40,364 nucleotides of DNA from an uncultured Clostridium sp. (lineage in GTDB: Bacteria; Bacillota; Clostridia; TANB77; CAG-508). Each line of letters begins with the position of its first letter. Position 1 is the first letter of the stretch. The position numbers and the translations under genes were made by a program. Where the stretch lies: NCBI GenBank assembly GCA_948436025.1, contig CAOJHH010000011.1, positions 1 through 40,364 of the forward strand. The letters are read 5' to 3'. The notes under the pieces are model-generated. The model was given only the letters and a program-made list of their open reading frames with translations, was not told where the DNA came from and did not search any database. Below, piece after piece: positions 1 to 6,648 of this stretch.

Positions 1-52
1 GTGCCGAAGATACTTGTGGGTTACCCTACTGGTAAAATAGGTTGTCGCCAGG
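1..52 (+). rRNA. rrf: 5S rRNA, 3' end (partial)
   Basis: The first 52 bases read like the 3' third of a bacterial 5S rRNA: a CCGAAGATACTT loop E/helix IV region, then a TAGGTTGTCGCCAGG end. The 5' part lies outside the window, so this is the tail of an rRNA operon. A tRNA-Asn follows after only 7 bases, which is a usual arrangement in Firmicutes. No terminator separates them, so they are probably co-transcribed. Identification is by pattern memory of the 5S 3' end, not by a covariance search. Confidence 0.8.
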
Positions 53-59
53 TTTATAT

Positions 60-350
60 TCCTCTTTAGCTCAGTTGGTAGAGCGCTCGGCTGTTGAATG
101 TTAGCAGCACTACTTGAGAAATCAGTAGTTGATAAGGTGGCTAAGTCGGTGAAACTCGTAAGTAACGATAGTTACACGACAATACCGAGCAAGGCGAAAG
201 CTATGTGTAGAGACTTTACACCACCTACCTAAGTCGAAAGATATGGTAAAGATAAAGTCCAGACTACAAGCTATTTAAAATAGTGTTAATGAAAATTAAT
301 GTAGTAAAGTAACCGATAGGTCGTTGGTTCGAGTCCAACAAGAGGAGCCA
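60..350 (+). tRNA. tRNA-Asn(GTT) interrupted by a group I intron
   Basis: The exons are 60-94 and 310-350; joined they give a 76-nt tRNA with encoded CCA and anticodon GTT. Outside the anticodon stem the spliced product matches the intact tRNA-Asn at 1897-1972 (acceptor TCCTCTT/AAGAGGA, D arm GCTC/GAGC, T arm GTTGG/CCAAC). The anticodon stem is CTCGG/CCGAT here and CTCGA/TCGAT in the second copy, so it carries compensatory changes; both copies keep a C-T mismatch at the base of that stem. The intron lies inside the anticodon, between the second and third anticodon bases. Because the second copy is intronless, splicing of this one may not be essential. Confidence 0.9.
95..309 (+). ncRNA. Group I self-splicing intron in the tRNA-Asn anticodon
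   Basis: This 215-nt insert has the architecture of a small group I intron. P1: the 5' exon end GCTGT (90-94) pairs with an internal guide GCAGC (104-108), with the conserved U-G wobble at the splice site (94/104). P2 is ACTACT 109-114 with AGTAGT 124-129. P3 is AGGTGG 135-140 with CCACCT 221-226. P4 is TCGGT 146-150 with ACCGA 184-188. P5 is TCGT 156-159 with ACGA 176-179, capped by GTAAC/GTTAC 162-175. P7 is GACT 212-215 with AGTC 256-259. P8 is ACC 227-229 with GGT 245-247. The last intron base is G309, as expected for the omega G. tRNA introns of this size are usually subgroup IC3 (family knowledge). There is no internal ORF. Confidence 0.88.
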
Positions 351-352
351 TA

Positions 353-382
353 AAAAGCTGATACAACGTATCAGCTTTTTTA
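353..382 (+). terminator. Rho-independent terminator after tRNA-Asn
   Basis: A stem AGCTGATAC/GTATCAGCT with an AAC loop is followed by a run of T. It ends the rRNA/tRNA transcript and separates it from the HNH gene. Confidence 0.85.
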
Positions 383-429
383 GTAATACTGAATAGTGAA
401 AAAATTATGCGTAGATAAGGTGGAATGCT

Positions 430-819
430 ATGATTAAAATATGTGAAATATGTAATAAGAGATTTGAAACAAAAAGTATTTCAAGATTATATTGTTATGA
501 ATGTAGTGGAGAATCCACAAGAAGTAATAATCAAACACGTAAACACCAAAAAACAATTTTAAGACGAAGTATGAAATTGCAAGCAATTAAATTGTTAGGT
601 GGGAAATGTAGTATATGTGGTTACGATAAATGTGTTGATGCATTAGAATTTCATCATGAAAATCCAAATGAAAAAGAATTTAAACTAGGTTCAGGAAATA
701 CAATGTCGTGGAAAGAATATAAGAATGAAGCTTTAAAATGTATTTTAGTATGTTCTAACTGTCATAAAGAAATACATAGTGAATTAGGATATAAAATGAA
801 GGAAAATAAATTGACATAA
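430..819 (+). CDS. Free-standing HNH homing-type endonuclease
   Basis: This 129-aa protein has an HNH nuclease core. CSIC (Cys60, Cys63) and CSNC (Cys108, Cys111) form a structural zinc site. LEFHH (His75, His76) carries the catalytic His, and the core ends in CHKEIH (to His116). An N-terminal zinc ribbon (C5-C8, C22-C25) precedes a basic helix likely to contact DNA. The start ATG has AAGGTGG seven bases upstream. The gene begins 80 bp after the intron-bearing tRNA-Asn and beyond its terminator, so it is not intron-encoded. Proximity suggests it may cut the intronless tRNA site and help spread the intron, as free-standing endonucleases do for some phage introns; that role is inference. It could instead be an unrelated small HNH nuclease. 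Confidence 0.8.
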   Translation: MIKICEICNKRFETKSISRLYCYECSGESTRSNNQTRKHQKTILRRSMKLQAIKLLGGKCSICGYDKCVDALEFHHENPNEKEFKLGSGNTMSWKEYKNEALKCILVCSNCHKEIHSELGYKMKENKLT

Positions 820-839
820 TGCGAAAAGTAAGATATAAT
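811..839 (+). promoter_or_regulatory. Consensus sigma-A promoter
   Basis: TTGACA (811-816), a 17-bp spacer and TATAAT (834-839) are a perfect -35/-10 pair. The -35 overlaps the stop codon region of the HNH gene. It drives the small membrane protein gene at 872. Confidence 0.8.
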
Positions 840-871
840 AGAGTTAACTTTTTTTAAAGTTGGAGGCAAAA

Positions 872-1069
872 ATGTTAAAAGAGACAGTTAATTTACTATT
901 ATATCTCTTTAACGATTTGGAACCATTTTGGGCATATCTATTAGTAAGTCTTCTTTTACTATTGGGTATTATAAAAGCCTTTTATACTCGGCAACCAGAA
1001 TGGGAATCGAAGAAAACAAAAGATAATAACGGAAATGAAGTTACAATACATTCCCGAATAAGAAAATAA
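872..1069 (+). CDS. Small single-pass membrane protein
   Basis: This 65-aa protein has one transmembrane segment (about residues 14-32, rich in Leu) and a charged C-terminal tail ending in IHSRIRK. The ATG at 872 is preferred over an upstream TTG because GGAGG lies six bases before it. The gene has its own consensus promoter and a terminator right after it, so it is a single-gene unit. It contains one of only two in-frame CGG codons in the window that do not seem to cause a frameshift (TAT ACT CGG CAA). The +1 frame after that codon also stays open for about 23 codons, so the true C-terminus is uncertain. I do not recognise the family. Confidence 0.65.
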   Translation: MLKETVNLLLYLFNDLEPFWAYLLVSLLLLLGIIKAFYTRQPEWESKKTKDNNGNEVTIHSRIRK

Positions 1070-1072
1070 GAA

Positions 1073-1100
1073 AGAGGCTACCTTCGGGTAGTCTTTTTTA
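1073..1100 (+). terminator. Rho-independent terminator
   Basis: A GGCTACC/GGTAGTC stem with a TTCG tetraloop is followed by T6, immediately after the small membrane protein gene. Confidence 0.85.
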
Positions 1101-1116
1101 GAAATATGAAAATTTG

Positions 1117-1145
1117 TTGCAAGTTCCAGAGAGATATGATAAAAT
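1117..1145 (+). promoter_or_regulatory. Promoter of pnuC
   Basis: TTGCAA (1117-1122), 17 bp, TAAAAT (1140-1145), about 30 bp before the pnuC start. There is no room for a large riboswitch between them. Confidence 0.5.
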
Positions 1146-1175
1146 TGCATAAACTAGGAAAAAGAGGTTTATGTA

Positions 1176-1862
1176 ATGAAGAAAATATGGAAAGATTGGA
1201 CTGGATTTGAAAAAATATTGCTTTTGGTAAGTGTGTTTCTAATTACTACTTCAGGAATAATTACGAAAAGTGAAATACTAACGATAATAGCATCTTTAGT
1301 AGGGATTACTTGTGCTTTAATGCAGGCAAAAGGAAAAGTAATTAGCCAATTTATGGGAGTATTAGAAGCGATTTTGTATTCTATTTTATCGTTTCAAAAC
1401 CAATACTATGGGGAAGTAATAATTTATATGGTTGTAGTACTGCCAACGTATTTATTTGGGATTTATTCTTGGGTTAGTAACAAAAATAAAGATACCGATA
1501 CAGTAATAGCAAAAATTTTTACAAAAAGAGAATGGATTGTGTTACTAATTTTAAATGTAATTTTATTTGTTGTATTATACATCATATTACAATATTTTAA
1601 TACAAGTGCCTTGATGGTATCTACATTATCCATGCTAGCAAGTTTAACAGCGACCTACTTAATAGCAAGAAGAAATAAATATAGTTTTCTATTTTTCATA
1701 ATAAATGATGTAATACTACTTATTCTATGGGGAATACCAGTTTTACAAGGCGAAATTTCATTAATTCCTATTCTAATAGAACCTTTTCTTTTACTAATTA
1801 ACGATTCCTACGGATGGAAAAATTGGAATGAAAATGAAAAAAATAATAGTAAAGAGGAATAA
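1176..1862 (+). CDS. pnuC: PnuC-type nicotinamide riboside transporter
   Basis: This 228-aa integral membrane protein has about seven hydrophobic segments. The PnuC pattern is recognisable: a QAKGKVISQFMGVLEAILYS region in the middle, a YGEVIIYM stretch, and a C-terminal NDSYGWKNW tail with paired tryptophans. PnuC carriers bring nicotinamide riboside or mononucleotide into the cell for NAD synthesis, usually by facilitated diffusion coupled to intracellular phosphorylation. No NadR-like kinase gene is adjacent. The length is normal for the family. Start ATG follows AAAGAGG. PnuC paralogues also carry thiamine or riboflavin precursors, so the substrate is not certain. Confidence 0.85.
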   Translation: MKKIWKDWTGFEKILLLVSVFLITTSGIITKSEILTIIASLVGITCALMQAKGKVISQFMGVLEAILYSILSFQNQYYGEVIIYMVVVLPTYLFGIYSWVSNKNKDTDTVIAKIFTKREWIVLLILNVILFVVLYIILQYFNTSALMVSTLSMLASLTATYLIARRNKYSFLFFIINDVILLILWGIPVLQGEISLIPILIEPFLLLINDSYGWKNWNENEKNNSKEE

Positions 1863-1896
1863 AAAGCCATTAACATGGTTATAGTAAAAGAAACAT

Positions 1897-1972
1897 TCCT
1901 CTTTAGCTCAGTTGGTAGAGCGCTCGACTGTTAATCGATAGGTCGTTGGTTCGAGTCCAACAAGAGGAGCCA
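1897..1972 (+). tRNA. tRNA-Asn(GTT), intronless copy
   Basis: A 76-nt cloverleaf with anticodon GTT and encoded CCA. It is nearly identical to the spliced exons of the gene at 60-350 but has an uninterrupted anticodon loop CTGTTAA. It sits just after pnuC. Confidence 0.95.
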
Positions 1973-1975
1973 AAC

Positions 1976-2014
1976 AAAAAGAAGGCAATTTTATGGATAA
2001 TTGCCTTCTTTTTG
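1976..2014 (+). terminator. Rho-independent terminator after tRNA-Asn
   Basis: AAGAAGGCAATT pairs with AATTGCCTTCTT, followed by a T run. Confidence 0.85.
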
Positions 2015-2019
2015 TTATT

Positions 2020-2086
2020 GTGTAAACAACAAGGTGTCTTAGGTACCTCACCCACAGGCTATGCCTGTGTGGTGGGTCAGGTTCTT
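2020..2086. repeat. Hairpin repeat family A, copy 1
   Basis: About 67 bp beginning TGTAAACAACAAGG, with a central hairpin (CACAGGC/GCCTGTG) and ending in CAGGTTCTT. An inverted copy lies at 4616-4682; the two share AACAACAAGG, CTTAGGTACCTCAC and the hairpin design. It looks like a small non-autonomous palindromic element. It carries no ORF. Confidence 0.7.
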
Positions 2087-2188
2087 ATATAAAATATAAG
2101 TTAAATAATTGCATTTACATAGAATTTATGGTATAAATAAGGTAAGTTTGTAACAGGATATTGCAATTTTTAGAATGGAGGAAACAAA

Positions 2189-2878
2189 GTGAGCAAAGAA
2201 ATAGTAATTATAACAGGTGGAGCAAATGGATTAGGATTTGAACTTGTTAAACAATTTATAGAAAAGAATTATTTTGTATGTAACATAGATAGAGATTTAG
2301 AGAAAATGAAAATATTAAATAGTACATATAAAGATAACTACAAAGGATTTATAGGAGATATTTCAGATGATGAATTTGTTAAAACTGTTATTAGTAAGAT
2401 ATCAAATTTGGGAAATATAAAAATACTAATCAATAATGCAGGAGAGCCATCATTTAAGTTACCTACAAAATATGAAAAAGAAGATATAGATAAATGCTTT
2501 AAAGGTTTGCAAGGTATGATTTTGTTTTCAACAGAAGTTTTAAAAGTAAAAGAGGAAAAAGACTTAAAAATAGTAAATATAATGTCATCAGCAGCATTAA
2601 GAGGAAACAAACAAGAAGCGGTATATTGTGCCACTAAATGGGGAGAAAGAGGATATACAGAAAGTTTGAAAGCCTGCTATAAAGGAACAAGTGTAAAAGT
2701 AATAGGAGTATATCCAGGTGGAATAAATACAGAATTTTATAAAAATAGTAGAGATTATGTATCAGAAGAAAAACAATCTACATTTATGAAACCGAGTGAT
2801 GTTGCTAAAACAATTATAGACAATATTACAAATGATGCTAATTTAACAGTGGCAGATATTATAATTGAGAGAAATTAA
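2189..2878 (+). CDS. SDR-family oxidoreductase
   Basis: This 229-aa classical short-chain dehydrogenase/reductase has the nucleotide-binding motif TGGANGLG (residues 9-16), NNAG (82-85), and the catalytic Ser133-Tyr146-Lys150 set (YCATK), then PGG after the active site. It is expected to be a soluble NAD(P)-dependent reductase; the substrate cannot be told. The GTG start is supported by GGAGG eight bases upstream; no nearer ATG exists. It ends 14 bp before a Nudix gene, so the two are probably one transcript with the following GNAT gene. Confidence 0.85.
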   Translation: MSKEIVIITGGANGLGFELVKQFIEKNYFVCNIDRDLEKMKILNSTYKDNYKGFIGDISDDEFVKTVISKISNLGNIKILINNAGEPSFKLPTKYEKEDIDKCFKGLQGMILFSTEVLKVKEEKDLKIVNIMSSAALRGNKQEAVYCATKWGERGYTESLKACYKGTSVKVIGVYPGGINTEFYKNSRDYVSEEKQSTFMKPSDVAKTIIDNITNDANLTVADIIIERN

Positions 2879-2892
2879 TGGGAGATTAGAGA

Positions 2893-3391
2893 ATGGAAAA
2901 GCATGAATTGGTAGATGAAAATGGGAATAAAACAGGAAAAGTATTAACACATATTGAGGCTCGTGACTTAAATAATATACCAGATGGATATTACATATCG
3001 GTTGTTGGAGTTGTAATTTTGAATGAGGTAAATGAAATCTTACTTCAAAAACGTAGTAGTAAGAAAAGAGTAAATCCCAATAAATGGGGGATTTGTGGTG
3101 GAAAAGTGGATTTTGGAGAAACACCACTTGAAGCAGGAGTACGAGAAACATTAGAAGAAATTGGCGTTTTGCTAAAAAAAGAAGAGTTAACCTTTTTTAG
3201 TATGGATGTTATTGGAAAGTTACATTTTACCGTATACTATACAAGAAAAAATATTGATTTAAGAAAATGCAAATTGCAAAAAGAAGAAGTAGCACGGAGT
3301 ACAATGGTTCAAAATAGAAGAATTACAGAACCTAGATAATGAAGGGTTTGAATGGTTGGAGAATTTAAATAAAGTTTTGGAGGATAAATAA
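2893..3391 (+). CDS. Nudix hydrolase with CGG +1 frameshift
   Basis: The Nudix box is intact at residues 70-92 (G70, E76, R84, E85, E88, E89, G91), so it should hydrolyse a nucleoside-diphosphate-linked or isopentenyl-diphosphate-like substrate. Frame 0 reads through codon 134 to an in-frame CGG at 3295-3297 and then ends in an unnatural tail at 3339. Skipping C3295 gives GGA-GTA-CAA-TGG and a typical Nudix C-terminus (VQWFKIEEL...) that runs to TAA at 3389-3391. That stop overlaps the ATG of the next gene by one base, a normal coupling, which supports the shifted frame as the real one. The product would be 165 aa. This is one of seven identical CGG breaks in the window. Confidence 0.8.
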
Positions 3392-3834
3392 TGGAAGTGA
3401 TGATTGAAGATTTGCAATATGAAGATATCGAAGAATGTTATAACCTTAATAAATTAATATTTAATGAAGAATATGGCTTGGAAGAAGTAAAAGACTTGTA
3501 TTTAAAAATTCATAATAATAGGGATACATATAGATTTTTGGTAGCAAAATGGGATGGCAAAATTGTTGGCTATACATCAGTAATTATGGCATATAATTTA
3601 TTTGATGGAAAGAAACCATTTATGACATTATGGTGGGTTGGTACGCATCCAGAATATAGACACAAAGGTATTGCAACAAAGCTATTTAAAAGAATTGAAG
3701 AAATTGCTATTGAAAATGAATGTGAATTAATTTATTTTACATCGGAAGAAAATAATTATGGAGCACATGAATTTTACCAAAAACTAGGCTATAATATGCA
3801 TTCGGATAAAGCTTTTGTAAAAATGCTAATTTAA
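3391..3834 (+). CDS. GNAT-family N-acetyltransferase
   Basis: This 147-aa protein has the GNAT fold pattern: a beta-strand LWWVGTHPEYR, the acetyl-CoA pyrophosphate loop RHKGIA (residues 90-95), a following amphipathic helix, and the C-terminal NYGAHEFYQKLGY motif typical of motif B. It should acetylate a small molecule or protein amine; the target is unknown. The start codon shares its A with the stop of the frameshifted Nudix gene, so translation is likely coupled. The TAA at 3832-3834 is followed by a short gap before the next promoter. Confidence 0.85.
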   Translation: MEVMIEDLQYEDIEECYNLNKLIFNEEYGLEEVKDLYLKIHNNRDTYRFLVAKWDGKIVGYTSVIMAYNLFDGKKPFMTLWWVGTHPEYRHKGIATKLFKRIEEIAIENECELIYFTSEENNYGAHEFYQKLGYNMHSDKAFVKMLI

Positions 3835-3878
3835 AATTAGGAATAGAGAAGCGGTTTACACATTACATAAACTAGGTA

Positions 3879-3906
3879 TTGATTTTTTTGGAAAAAATGA
3901 TATAAT
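3879..3906 (+). promoter_or_regulatory. Promoter of AIM24-type gene
   Basis: TTGATT (3879-3884), 16 bp, TATAAT (3901-3906), about 37 bp before the start codon. Confidence 0.6.
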
Positions 3907-3942
3907 TATGTCAGTTAAAATAATTAAAGGGGGAAATGAAAC

Positions 3943-4617
3943 ATGGAAGCAAAAATTGTAGGAGACATGTTACCAGCTGTTGTTTGTAAATTAGCAAAAG
4001 GAGAATCTGTTATTACTGAAAATGGTGGAATGAGTTGGATGGATGACGGAATTGAAATGAAAACAACAACCAATGGCGGAATTATGAAAGGAATTGGAAG
4101 AGCATTTGCAGGAGAATCTATTTTCATGAACTTATATACAGCCGAAAAAGATAATGCAGAAATCGCATTCTCATCTTCTTTTCCAGGACAAATTTTAGAA
4201 TTTGATTTAAAAGAAGGAGAAACCATTATTGCACAAAAAAAGGCATTTTTATGTTCTGAAAAAACAGTAGATATTAAAATGCAATTCCGTAAAAAATTAG
4301 GTGCTGGTTTCTTTGGTGGAGAAGGATTTATTATGCAAAAAATAACAGGACCAGGAAAAGTGTACTTAGAAATTGACGGAAATGTTATTAAAAGAGAATT
4401 AGCAGAAGGTGAAAAAATCAAAGTAGATAATGGTTATGTTGCTGCTATGACGCAAGATGTAAAACTAGATATCGAAACGGTAAAAGGTGTTAAAAATGTT
4501 TTATTTGGTGGAGAAGGTCTATTTGTTACATCATTAAAAGGACCAGGAACAGTATACTTACAAACAATGCCAGTTTCAAAACTTGCAAGTTTATTATATT
4601 TAGGTCAAGCAAAATAG
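3943..4617 (+). CDS. AIM24/TIGR00266-family protein
   Basis: This 224-aa soluble beta-rich protein belongs to the TIGR00266/AIM24 group. A Gly-rich unit occurs twice: FFGGEGFIMQKITGPGKVYL near residue 125 and LFGGEGLFVTSLKGPGTVYL near residue 188, reflecting the internal repeats of the fold. Other landmarks are GGMSWMDDGI near residue 28 and the closing SLLYLG. The molecular function of the family is unsettled. It has its own promoter and a GGGGG ribosome binding site. The inverted repeat at 4616-4682 begins at its stop codon. Confidence 0.85.
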   Translation: MEAKIVGDMLPAVVCKLAKGESVITENGGMSWMDDGIEMKTTTNGGIMKGIGRAFAGESIFMNLYTAEKDNAEIAFSSSFPGQILEFDLKEGETIIAQKKAFLCSEKTVDIKMQFRKKLGAGFFGGEGFIMQKITGPGKVYLEIDGNVIKRELAEGEKIKVDNGYVAAMTQDVKLDIETVKGVKNVLFGGEGLFVTSLKGPGTVYLQTMPVSKLASLLYLGQAK

Positions 4618-4682
4618 GAACCTGCTCTACCTTACAAGCATAGCTTGTGTGTGAGGTACCTAAGAACCTTGTTGTTTGCACG
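4616..4682. repeat. Hairpin repeat family A, copy 2 (inverted)
   Basis: The reverse complement of this stretch matches 2020-2086: GCAAACAACAAGG, then CTTAGGTACCTCAC, a CACAAGC/GCTTGTA hairpin, and AGGTTCC. The stem bases differ from copy 1 in a partly compensated way, suggesting the RNA or DNA hairpin is what is kept. Confidence 0.7.
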
Positions 4683-4764
4683 ATAAGAAAAGAAAAAGTT
4701 GATGGATTTACCGCTTTCCATTGACTTTTCTTTTTCTAACGTATATAATAATTTGGAAGCAAAT

Positions 4765-4855
4765 GGAGTGGTATCGAAGTGGTCATAACGAGCTACACTG
4801 GAACTGTAGTAGTCGGGAAACCGGCCCGTGGGTTCGAATCCCACTCACTCCGCCA
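4765..4855 (+). tRNA. tRNA-Ser(GGA)
   Basis: A 91-nt type II tRNA with a long variable arm (GTCGGGAAACCGGC) and encoded CCA. Acceptor GGAGTGG pairs with TCACTCC. The anticodon stem CTACA/TGTAG encloses the loop CTGGAAC, so the anticodon is GGA at 4800-4802 (serine, UCC/UCU). Confidence 0.93.
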
Positions 4856-4930
4856 AATGAAACTAATACGAACTTTGTCTATTTTATAGGTGGATTTGCG
4901 TTTAAAATAGCTTTATAAAATGGATATGAA

Positions 4931-4960
4931 AAAAGGTGTTCAAAAGAAACACCTTTTTCT
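4931..4960 (+). terminator. Rho-independent terminator after tRNA-Ser
   Basis: AAAAAGGTGTT pairs with AACACCTTTTT around a CAAAAGA loop. Confidence 0.8.
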
Positions 4961-5029
4961 ATTGAAAAAGAATGATAGTATTAGGTTTATATTAAAACGG
5001 TTATATGAATGAAAAATTTGGGGGTTATG

Positions 5030-5058
5030 TTGAAATTATTGGTTTGTTGTGATAAAAT
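5030..5058 (+). promoter_or_regulatory. Promoter of SH3-like membrane protein gene
   Basis: TTGAAA (5030-5035), 17 bp, TAAAAT (5053-5058). Confidence 0.5.
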
Positions 5059-5102
5059 AAATACCACAATAAACCCAAAAAGGGTAAATATAGGAGGGCT
5101 TA

Positions 5103-5438
5103 ATGATGAGTAAAAAGACAAACAAAAAGGATTTAGTATCATTTCTTGGTGTAGGAGTGTTGCTAATACTTACGGCAGTTGCTCTTTTTAAAGGGACACA
5201 TCCTAAGTTTGATGAAAAAATTTCAGGAAAAGAAGCGACGATAGTAAGTGGAATTGTAACTATTCATTATGATGAGCCTTTGGGACGGGGGATAGATACT
5301 GTCGCAAGGTCGCAAAAAGTTATATTAACTGGAAAAATGGTATATTTCTTACAAAACGATATGCCAATGCTGGAAGTTCGTTTAGAAAACGGTAGTTTGG
5401 CTTGGATATATAAGAAAGATATTGTTATTTCAGAATAA
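5103..5438 (+). CDS. Membrane-anchored SH3-like small protein
   Basis: This 111-aa protein has a short basic N-terminus, one transmembrane or signal-anchor segment (about residues 13-29), then an extracellular beta-rich part. The end of that part (VRLENGSLAWIYKKDI) resembles the last strands of a bacterial SH3 domain. Two ATG codons (5103, 5106) follow AGGAGGG. The gene is transcribed alone, between its own promoter and terminator. It contains an in-frame CGG (5287-5289, GGA CGG GGG ATA). Here the normal frame continues convincingly, while a +1 shift would hit TAG at once, so this CGG is read without shifting. The function is unknown. Confidence 0.65.
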   Translation: MMSKKTNKKDLVSFLGVGVLLILTAVALFKGTHPKFDEKISGKEATIVSGIVTIHYDEPLGRGIDTVARSQKVILTGKMVYFLQNDMPMLEVRLENGSLAWIYKKDIVISE

Positions 5439-5455
5439 CGAAAATGACAAAGAAG

Positions 5456-5497
5456 AATAGCGGGTTGGAATTAAGTTCTTCCAATTCGCTATTTTTC
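5456..5497 (+). terminator. Rho-independent terminator
   Basis: AATAGCG..TTGGAA pairs with TTCCAA..CGCTATT, followed by T5. Confidence 0.8.
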
Positions 5498-5548
5498 AGT
5501 TTATACTAGATTTGAAAAGTGTCAATTTTATATTAAAGAGGTTATAAA

Positions 5549-6583
5549 GTGGAAGAAATGGAATTAGAAAAGATAGTAGAACCAATTGTAGAATGGTATG
5601 TAGAAAATAAACGAATGTTGCCTTGGCGAAAGGAAAAAAATCCCTATAGCATATGGGTTTCAGAAATTATGCTTCAACAAACGAGGATTGAGGCAGTTAA
5701 AGTGTATTACGAACGTTTTATGAAAGAAGTACCAAATGTGGAAGAATTGGCGAAAATAGAAGAGGCAAAATTACTAAAATTGTGGGAAGGGCTTGGGTAT
5801 TATTCAAGAGCAAAGAACTTAAAAAAAGCAGCCATCAAAATTTGCCAAGAATATAAAGGAGATATGCCAAAATCTTACGAAGAATTGGTAACTCTACCGG
5901 GAATTGGAGAATATACAGCAGGTGCCATTGCTTCGGTGGCATATAATGAAAAAGTACCAGCAGTAGATGGTAATGTCTTACGAGTAATTTCGAGGGTTAT
6001 GGCAAGCACAAAGGATATTTTACTTTCGGATACCAAAAAAGAAATAACAAAAAAACTAAAAGAAATCATGCCAAGTAAAGCAGGGGATTTTAATGAAGGT
6101 CTAATGGAATTAGGAGAAAGAATTTGTATTCCAAATGGAGAACCGATTTGTAAGAAATGTCCTATAAAAGAGTATTGTATGGCATATAAAAAGAGGTTAA
6201 CAAGTCGAATTCCAGTACGAATAAAAAAGACAAAACGAAAACTAGAAAAAAGATGGGTTTTTCTAATTGAATGGGAAGATAATATTGCAATTCGAAAAAG
6301 AGAAGACAAAGGGCTATTAGCAGGCATGTATGAATTTCCAAATGTAATACAAAAAGAAGAGCTGGAAAAAGAGCAAGTATTACAAGAATGGAACCTAAAA
6401 ATAGAACAAAAAGAAGAATTAGGAAAAGCAAAACATATCTTTTCTCATATAGAATGGAATATGGAGGGATGGCGAATAAAGGTAGAGAAGAAAAACAGGG
6501 ATTTTATATGGGTAAAAAAAGAGGAAATATTAGAAAAATATCCTATTCCAGAAGCATTTCGATATTACAAAAATAAACTATAA
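5549..6583 (+). CDS. mutY: A/G-specific adenine DNA glycosylase MutY
   Basis: This 344-aa enzyme removes adenine mispaired with 8-oxoguanine. Seen here: catalytic Glu39 in SEIMLQQT, the helix-hairpin-helix LPGIGEYTAGAI (residues 116-127), catalytic Asp140 in VPAVDGNV, and four cysteines C193, C201, C204, C210 for the [4Fe-4S] cluster. The first spacing is seven residues, which I recall from clostridial MutYs with an NGEP insert. The C-terminal third is the Nudix-like domain that reads 8-oxoG. The GTG start at 5549 sits seven bases after AGAGG; the ATG at 5558 would be too far from it. The gene has no in-frame CGG. Confidence 0.93.
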   Translation: MEEMELEKIVEPIVEWYVENKRMLPWRKEKNPYSIWVSEIMLQQTRIEAVKVYYERFMKEVPNVEELAKIEEAKLLKLWEGLGYYSRAKNLKKAAIKICQEYKGDMPKSYEELVTLPGIGEYTAGAIASVAYNEKVPAVDGNVLRVISRVMASTKDILLSDTKKEITKKLKEIMPSKAGDFNEGLMELGERICIPNGEPICKKCPIKEYCMAYKKRLTSRIPVRIKKTKRKLEKRWVFLIEWEDNIAIRKREDKGLLAGMYEFPNVIQKEELEKEQVLQEWNLKIEQKEELGKAKHIFSHIEWNMEGWRIKVEKKNRDFIWVKKEEILEKYPIPEAFRYYKNKL

Positions 6584-6648
6584 TAGCAAAAACTTCCATT
6601 GAAGTGAAAAGAGAAATAAAGTATAATCAAAATAAGAGGTGGTTTATT

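Noticed and set aside
60..350. tRNA-Asn pseudogene broken by random insertion
   Set aside because: The insert has ordered P1-P8 pairings, a guide sequence matching the exon and a terminal G, and exact removal gives a perfect tRNA.
2843..3151. Minus-strand open frame across the SDR/Nudix junction
   Set aside because: It overlaps two recognised genes, has no ribosome binding site and has a low-complexity hydrophobic translation.
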